A stretch of DNA of 64,000 nt from Ohtaekwangia koreensis (GTDB lineage Bacteria; Bacteroidota; Bacteroidia; Cytophagales; Cyclobacteriaceae): positions 620,001-684,000 of the forward strand of contig NZ_FUZU01000003.1 in the NCBI RefSeq assembly GCF_900167975.1, read 5' to 3'. Both the position numbers and the translations under genes were made by a program. Positions within the stretch are counted from its first letter, which is position 1; each line of letters opens with the position of its first letter. Below, in pieces: positions 59,679 through 64,000 of the stretch. The notes beneath the pieces are model-generated. The model did not search any database, was not told the origin of the DNA, and saw nothing but the letters and a program-made list of their open reading frames with translations.

Positions 59679-61364
59679 TCAACTCGTGTGCCCAAGTGTA
59701 ATTTGTACACAGGTACCTTCACCTGGTTTACTTTCCAGGGTCAGAGATCCCTCTAGCATTTGTACATAATGCTTTAGAATATGTAGCCCAAGACCAGTCC
59801 CTTGTATATTGCCAACATTCGAAGCACGATAAAATAGATCGAAAAGATGTTTCTGATCGGCCTCCGGTATACCTAAACCTTTATCCCGAACAGACAGATG
59901 AATCTTACTGTTCACATCAGATAATACATAGATCGGCGAATTTTCAGGCGAGTACTTAATTGAATTGGTAACCAGATTATTCAGGATATTACCAAGCAAC
60001 ATGGGATCTGTGTTCACATCGGTACGGCCACTATGTGTATAATGTATAATTTGTCCTGGCTTTGCCATTACCTGAAGACTGTTACAAACCTCCTGGAGAT
60101 ACCTCTTGATATCTATTCGATGGCAGTTGGCCTTCACCTTTCCCTCTTCGATTTTAGTAACAGAAAGAAAATCATCTAACATAATGGTGAGACCGCCTAC
60201 AGCTGATTTAATCCGACTTAAATGTTTTCCGGCTTTCGCCCGATCCACACCCACCAGGTAATTTTCCAACAGGAATGCAGAAGATGAGATGGTTGTTAAC
60301 GGCGTTCTGAATTCATGAGAAGCCAACGTCACAAACCGTGATTTAAGTTCATTCAACTCAATTACGGTTTCAAGCGTGCGCTTTATATTATCTTCGGCGC
60401 GCTTGAGAGTTGATAAGTCAACGATGGCTGTTAACAAGCACTTACGATCATACAAGAGTATCTCATGGACATGTAAAGATGTAAAGATCGGTTCCTTGTT
60501 ATGAGGTCTAATATAGCCTTCGTTGCGTTGTTTATCATTCTCAAAAACTCCCCATTCAGCTACTGACTTTCCAATGAGACCATTCACATCAACGTTTACC
60601 ATGGAAGCGAACACCTTGTTACAGTTCAATATTTTATCCGTATCGTATTCGCTAACAACGATTGCTATAGGGCTTTCATAGAACACTTTCTCAAAGAGTA
60701 CATTTGTCCGTCTCAATTCGTTTTGAATATCCATCCGCTTATTGAAATTATAGCGTACTGTTAAGAAAGCAACAGTCAGTAGAATAACAATACCAATCAA
60801 TAATTGAGTAACTATGCTTTTAAAGCGATCTATACTTTGCTGATGCTCAGACTCTCGCACAGCAAGCAATTGCTCTTCAGCTTGCTTGATGCGATGAATC
60901 TTGGCTGTTATGAAGTCTGCAAGTCCAGTATATTTCGTCAGTATCTTATTTCTATCGCTTAGATTTTGTCGTGTTGTATTATTGATCATTATTGTTGAAT
61001 CAGCCTTTAGCGTAAGCTGATGCAGCAGCAGGGCAAGCGAATCAATCCTTTCTTTTCGGTCTTTGTTATCCTGCGTCAGATATACCATGTCTTTCACCTG
61101 AGCCGGCAAATCTGCCCGTGAGGCCTTATCGCCTGGACCATAGGTTGAATCATTGCTATAGAGAACAGCCCCGAAGTTGGCATATATATTACTATAGGTT
61201 GATGCCATTTCATCAGCCGGATGGATTACCGCACGTGGATTCCGCACCTTAAACGATGACAGCCGTGCGTCATCATTATTTTGATAACACAGGACACCGA
61301 GAACAACAACCGCAGCGACCTGCAATCCAAATAAAAAACCCAAGATGGCTTTAAAAGAAATCAT
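59679..61364 (-). CDS. Membrane histidine kinase with PAS domain
   Basis: 561 residues from ATG 61364. A first membrane helix (ILGFLFGLQVAAVVVLGVL), a ~165-residue periplasmic sensor with coiled-coil character, a second helix (IVTQLLIGIVILLTVAFLTV) and a PAS domain (VFYESPIAIVVSEYDTDKILNCNKVF) come first. HisKA with the phospho-His in LASHEFRTPLTTISS and an HATPase (LVTNSIKYSPENS, IQGTGLGLHILKHYV) follow. No receiver is attached. The nearby receiver-Crp protein, about 500 bases upstream and on the same strand, is a plausible partner. The signal is unknown, perhaps redox or energy state given the island. Confidence 0.92.
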   Translation of the reverse strand: MISFKAILGFLFGLQVAAVVVLGVLCYQNNDDARLSSFKVRNPRAVIHPADEMASTYSNIYANFGAVLYSNDSTYGPGDKASRADLPAQVKDMVYLTQDNKDRKERIDSLALLLHQLTLKADSTIMINNTTRQNLSDRNKILTKYTGLADFITAKIHRIKQAEEQLLAVRESEHQQSIDRFKSIVTQLLIGIVILLTVAFLTVRYNFNKRMDIQNELRRTNVLFEKVFYESPIAIVVSEYDTDKILNCNKVFASMVNVDVNGLIGKSVAEWGVFENDKQRNEGYIRPHNKEPIFTSLHVHEILLYDRKCLLTAIVDLSTLKRAEDNIKRTLETVIELNELKSRFVTLASHEFRTPLTTISSSAFLLENYLVGVDRAKAGKHLSRIKSAVGGLTIMLDDFLSVTKIEEGKVKANCHRIDIKRYLQEVCNSLQVMAKPGQIIHYTHSGRTDVNTDPMLLGNILNNLVTNSIKYSPENSPIYVLSDVNSKIHLSVRDKGLGIPEADQKHLFDLFYRASNVGNIQGTGLGLHILKHYVQMLEGSLTLESKPGEGTCVQITLGHTS

Positions 61365-61631
61365 CAATCTATACTCTAAGCGTCAAAGTAACTATATACT
61401 AAAAGCATTATCAATGATATTCATCATCACACATGCCTGTAGTATACATCTTGGAAAGAATATCTGATATTTACTATCTGCCCGCTTAATCGGTGGCGCT
61501 AACTTGTTCAATTAGATTCATAGGATTGGGCTATGTGCGTATACTATAGAAGAGATTGAAAGGGAAGAATGAATAACGGACAAATGATCCCCGTCATAAG
61601 CATCGATACAAAAGGGCACCCCAATAAGTTG

Positions 61632-61814
61632 CTAGTCCATCGTTATAAATATCAGAAAAAGTTTTGCAAAAAAAATAACTAGCACTAAGAGCGACAATGC
61701 CACCAAGGTCAATGCAACTGTCCCGGAGATCGCCCGTGTAAAATAACAGACGATAACCAGGAATGCCAGAGTAAGCTTGACAATAGCGTCAGCTATATTC
61801 AGGTTCTTTGTCAT
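61632..61814 (-). CDS. Small two-helix membrane protein (DUF2892-like)
   Basis: 60 residues. MTKNLNIADAIVKLTLAFLVIV and a second hydrophobic helix (TVALTLVALSLLVLVIFFAKL) fit the small YgaP-tail/DUF2892 membrane family, though the usual Cys-Pro features are lacking. It lies between the kinase and the receiver-Crp gene, 53 bases after the latter, on the same strand, and may share its transcript. The role is unknown. Confidence 0.65.
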   Translation of the reverse strand: MTKNLNIADAIVKLTLAFLVIVCYFTRAISGTVALTLVALSLLVLVIFFAKLFLIFITMD

Positions 61815-61867
61815 AACTGTTGGTTTAATGTATTATATAATGTAATAGGAATATTCTTGACTGAATA

Positions 61868-62926
61868 TTAATGCAACAACTTTTCAAGCTTGCGTATATC
61901 TACTAATTTGAGTCCTTCGCCCGAAATCTCGATGAGACCTTCTTCTTTAAAATCAGCAAGTGTTCTATTTAGTGACTCGGTGGCCGTTCCTACAATACTG
62001 GAAATATCTTTGCGGGCAATGGTAATGAGTCCGTCTTTGTTGACACCTGCAAATCGTTGGCTCATCTTAAGCAACGCATTGGCTACGCGCTGCCTCACCG
62101 ATTGGTATGCTATATCAAGTAACCGGTTCTCCATCTCCTCGATATTATTAGAAAGCATCTTAATAAATTTCCTGGCGACATCTTTACTAGAATATATTAA
62201 CGTGATGAAATCTGTTTTCGGAATAATCGTTATTTTAGAATCCTCCTGCACCTCGGCATTTTCATTGTAGGACTTATCCTCAAGAAGCGGAACAAATCCC
62301 AGGAAATCCCCTTCCCGGTGTATACCTGTAATTAACTCCTTACCATCATAATTGACTTTGTAAGTCTTCACCTGTCCCTTCTCAATGAAATATAGGTCGC
62401 TGGGAGTTTGTCCCTCCATAAAAACCAGTTCCTTTTTCCGGAAGCACCGCTGGGGTCTATTTTCAGAGAGTCGCTGAAAATCTTTCAGCTCACGTGTTTT
62501 ACTAAAAAAGGCGCTTACATCCTGAGGGTTATTCCCGAAAGCACTTTTGATTAACTCATTTTTTTTAAGTCTCGTTTCAATTACCCTCAATAAGTCGACC
62601 CCATCGAAAGGCTTGGTTATATAGTCGTCTGCTCCCAGATTCATCCCGGCTCGAAAATCTGTTTTATCTGCTTTTGCTGTCAGGAAAATAAACGGAATAC
62701 TTGCGGTCTCTGTTTCTTTGTTCAAAATATGAAGTACACCATAACCATCAAGCTCCGGCATCATGACATCACATAATATAAGATCCGGATGATTTCGCTG
62801 GGCCAGATCTACACCAATCTTGCCATTCAGCGCATGTATAACATTGTATTTTGCTAGTTCCAAAATACTGGCGATGTTATCGGCCATCTCCAGGTTGTCT
62901 TCAATTAGCAGGATACTGTAAGCCAT
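61868..62926 (-). CDS. Receiver-Crp fusion transcription regulator
   Basis: 352 residues from ATG 62926; a TTG nine codons upstream is in frame. N-terminal receiver: SILLIEDNLEMADNI, phospho-acceptor Asp in LILCDVMMPELDG, Thr in FIFLTAKAD and Lys in DDYITKPFDG. A Crp-type effector domain follows (RKKELVFMEGQTPSDLYFIEKGQVKTY) with a Crp winged helix at the end (RKDISSIVGTATESLNRTLADFKEEG). The fusion joins histidine-kinase signalling to a Crp-type DNA reader. The kinase nearby is the likely donor, and the GATGACGGTCATC-like palindromes are candidate binding sites. No Fe-S cysteine set is seen. Confidence 0.92.
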   Translation of the reverse strand: MAYSILLIEDNLEMADNIASILELAKYNVIHALNGKIGVDLAQRNHPDLILCDVMMPELDGYGVLHILNKETETASIPFIFLTAKADKTDFRAGMNLGADDYITKPFDGVDLLRVIETRLKKNELIKSAFGNNPQDVSAFFSKTRELKDFQRLSENRPQRCFRKKELVFMEGQTPSDLYFIEKGQVKTYKVNYDGKELITGIHREGDFLGFVPLLEDKSYNENAEVQEDSKITIIPKTDFITLIYSSKDVARKFIKMLSNNIEEMENRLLDIAYQSVRQRVANALLKMSQRFAGVNKDGLITIARKDISSIVGTATESLNRTLADFKEEGLIEISGEGLKLVDIRKLEKLLH

Positions 62927-63340
62927 ATATATGAGGTTGGGGGTTTGTAACAATATATTGAATTATCAAATGCACTCATGCTACCTAGCGGTAGCGGAAT
63001 AAAATCGGCCAAAGAAGCCATAGTATATCCATCAGCAAAAATACAAGCGTTACTGTTGTTGATATTTTATTGGTGCTGAAAGGCATACATACATTTAACC
63101 GACGTGAAACGGTATATACTTTCATTTTGATTCATTTAGAAGTACAAGGTTCCTATCCTAAAGGACTATACTAAAGTAATTACTCTATTAAATGTACTTT
63201 ATGAGCTCTGTCAATGGGAAAAATGATTTATGTCAGAATCAAAAAGCGCTGGGATACAAATCCCGGTGGCGCTATAACCAGTTTCTGGTGGGTCAGCTAT
63301 ACATCCGGCCACTGACATTGTTAAAGTCACTAAGCGCAGC
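62927..63340. other. Gene-poor stretch upstream of the receiver-Crp gene
   Basis: About 410 bases. The left part should contain the promoter of the receiver-Crp gene. The right part may be the lost 3' half of the universal stress protein remnant. No intact frame is seen. Confidence 0.45.
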
Positions 63341-63547
63341 TCATGCCAGAGCCAGTTTTCGTAGTTCCTGAAGTTCTTCTTCCTCGAAAGATAGCACGGG
63401 CATTAACACCGTGTCATGCAGTAGCGGAAGATCAATAATGTGCAGTAAATGAATTTCCGCAGACGAAGTCTTCTGCCACTGAACTGCAAACTTAAAGGCA
63501 TTAAGAGACTACTCTGAAAAATCGCATGGGACGAGTATATGTTTCAT
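63341..63547 (-). pseudogene. Universal stress protein remnant with in-frame TAG
   Basis: From ATG 63547 the sequence reads MKHILVPCDFSE, then TAG at 63509-63511, then SLNAFKFAVQWQ and SAEIHLLHIIDLPLLHDTVLMP to a TGA at 63341-63343. This is the first ~70 residues of a UspA-type protein, with one amber codon where most relatives have an amino acid. The nucleotide-binding C-terminal half (G-2x-G-9x-G) is missing. It is divergent from the intact-looking USP gene at 63718, so it is a decayed neighbour copy. Confidence 0.8.
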
Positions 63548-63637
63548 GTTGCTTTGTTCGGAAAGGTATACCTGTACTAAAAAAGTCTTTATAACGCTAG
63601 CATAATAAAGGTGATGATTTACCTCTGCACGGCGTAT

Positions 63638-63650
63638 GATGAAAATCATC
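63638..63650. promoter_or_regulatory. Candidate operator in the divergent USP promoter region
   Basis: GATGA-AAA-TCATC, a 5-3-5 inverted repeat, 68 bases before the USP start at 63718 and about 90 bases before the divergent remnant's start. It shares half-sites with the palindrome at 51162. Confidence 0.45.
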
Positions 63651-63717
63651 CCCGGACAAAACTAATTTCATTCTTTAAACCCTTTCAAGCAAGTAGCTTA
63701 GTTTTAAAATTTTAGTT

Positions 63718-64000
63718 ATGAAAAAGATACTTGTACCAGTTGACTTTTCCCAGCAGTCCAACGAAGCATACACGGTTGCGCTTGACTGGGCACAAAGCAC
63801 AAAAGGAGAAATAGTTCTTGTCCATGTGCTCGTACCTCCTGGCCCTTACGTTGGATTGGCTGGTGAAACAATTGCCTATGATATGACCTATTTTACCCAG
63901 ATGGAAGCAGATATAAAAAAGGCATTGCAAAAAATGAAAGAACGTGCAGGTTCAGTACCGGTGACGACTGACATCGTTTATGGTGACCTGGTATCGGGTA
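63718..64000 (+). CDS. Universal stress protein (cut by window edge)
   Basis: ATG 63718; 94 residues are visible and the frame is open at the edge. KKILVPVDFSQQSNEAYTVALDWAQSTKGEIVLVHVLVPPG is the start of a UspA domain with the Asp that contacts ATP. The middle (TYFTQMEADIKKALQKMKERAG) and DIVYGDLVSG lead to the ATP loop that lies outside the window. It is likely a one- or two-domain USP controlled with the rest of the stress island. Confidence 0.9.
   Translation, partial: MKKILVPVDFSQQSNEAYTVALDWAQSTKGEIVLVHVLVPPGPYVGLAGETIAYDMTYFTQMEADIKKALQKMKERAGSVPVTTDIVYGDLVSG

Noticed and set aside
28034-63511. TAG reassigned to an amino acid in this organism
   Set aside because: Several intact genes in the window (S9D protease, PEP synthase, the single BON gene, DUF302) stop properly at TAG, so general reassignment is not credible.
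1-64000. CRISPR arrays, tRNA or rRNA genes, intact insertion sequences
   Set aside because: No regularly spaced repeats, cloverleaf-like segments, rRNA-like blocks or complete transposase genes were found by reading both strands.

Overview
The window looks like a chromosomal segment of a Bacteroidota bacterium, probably a free-living Cytophagales/Chitinophagales-type organism. The signs are a TPR-type hybrid two-component regulator with a C-terminal AraC domain, a LytTR two-component pair, ~780-residue FtsX-type permeases, CarboxypepD_reg-like secreted proteins, and few recognisable Shine-Dalgarno sites. TATATA words are frequent, also inside genes. The genus is inferred, not shown.

Layout. 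(1) 1-4.8 kb: the end of an unidentified gene, a secreted lipoprotein with a strong terminator, and a hybrid sensor/AraC regulator. (2) 5.4-23.7 kb: seventeen closely packed minus-strand genes that read as one RiPP (ribosomally made, post-translationally modified peptide) cluster. In transcription order they are three related JmjC/cupin-type oxygenases (the middle one lacks its iron ligands), two small precursor peptides with an identical 31-residue C-terminus, a lipocalin-like secreted protein, a CarboxypepD_reg-like protein, an LpxL-like acyltransferase fused to a PqqD-like domain, a UPF0489/peptide-arginase protein, a secreted S41-type protease, a radical SAM/SPASM maturase, an unknown protein, a subtilase, an FtsX permease, an acyl-carrier-like protein without its serine, a fourth JmjC protein and a peptide-type ABC exporter. 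A divergent S9D glutamyl-endopeptidase-like gene (23.9-26.3 kb) probably belongs to it. The working model, which is inference, is: arginine in the conserved KRPRGC block is turned into ornithine, possibly fatty-acylated; radical SAM and JmjC enzymes add further changes; proteases remove the leader; the ABC transporter exports the product.

(3) 26.3-31.7 kb: a ParB-like protein and an avidin-like small protein, then a decay zone with an integrase fragment, an AraC fragment, a frameshifted amidohydrolase, a frameshifted Crp/Fnr regulator and a lipoprotein remnant around an intact isochorismatase-type hydrolase. (4) 31.7-36.7 kb: a large secreted subtilase and a LytTR/histidine-kinase pair whose response regulator carries an in-frame TAG. 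(5) 36.8-44.3 kb: an efflux operon (outer-membrane protein, TolC, membrane-fusion protein, RND pump, YceI-like, HMA-like). (6) 44.6-47.6 kb: a membrane class III nucleotide cyclase and an HExxH protein.

(7) 48.1-64 kb: a stress/low-energy island with AI-2E permease, DUF2267, pyridoxamine-oxidase-like, DUF892, BON proteins, PEP synthase, DUF302, YtxH, GreA-like, GH13 enzyme, degenerate phosphoribosyltransferase, PAS histidine kinase, receiver-Crp fusion regulator and universal stress proteins. Similar palindromes near GATGACGGTCATC lie upstream of several of these genes and could be sites for the receiver-Crp regulator. No rRNA, tRNA, CRISPR array or intact mobile element was recognised.
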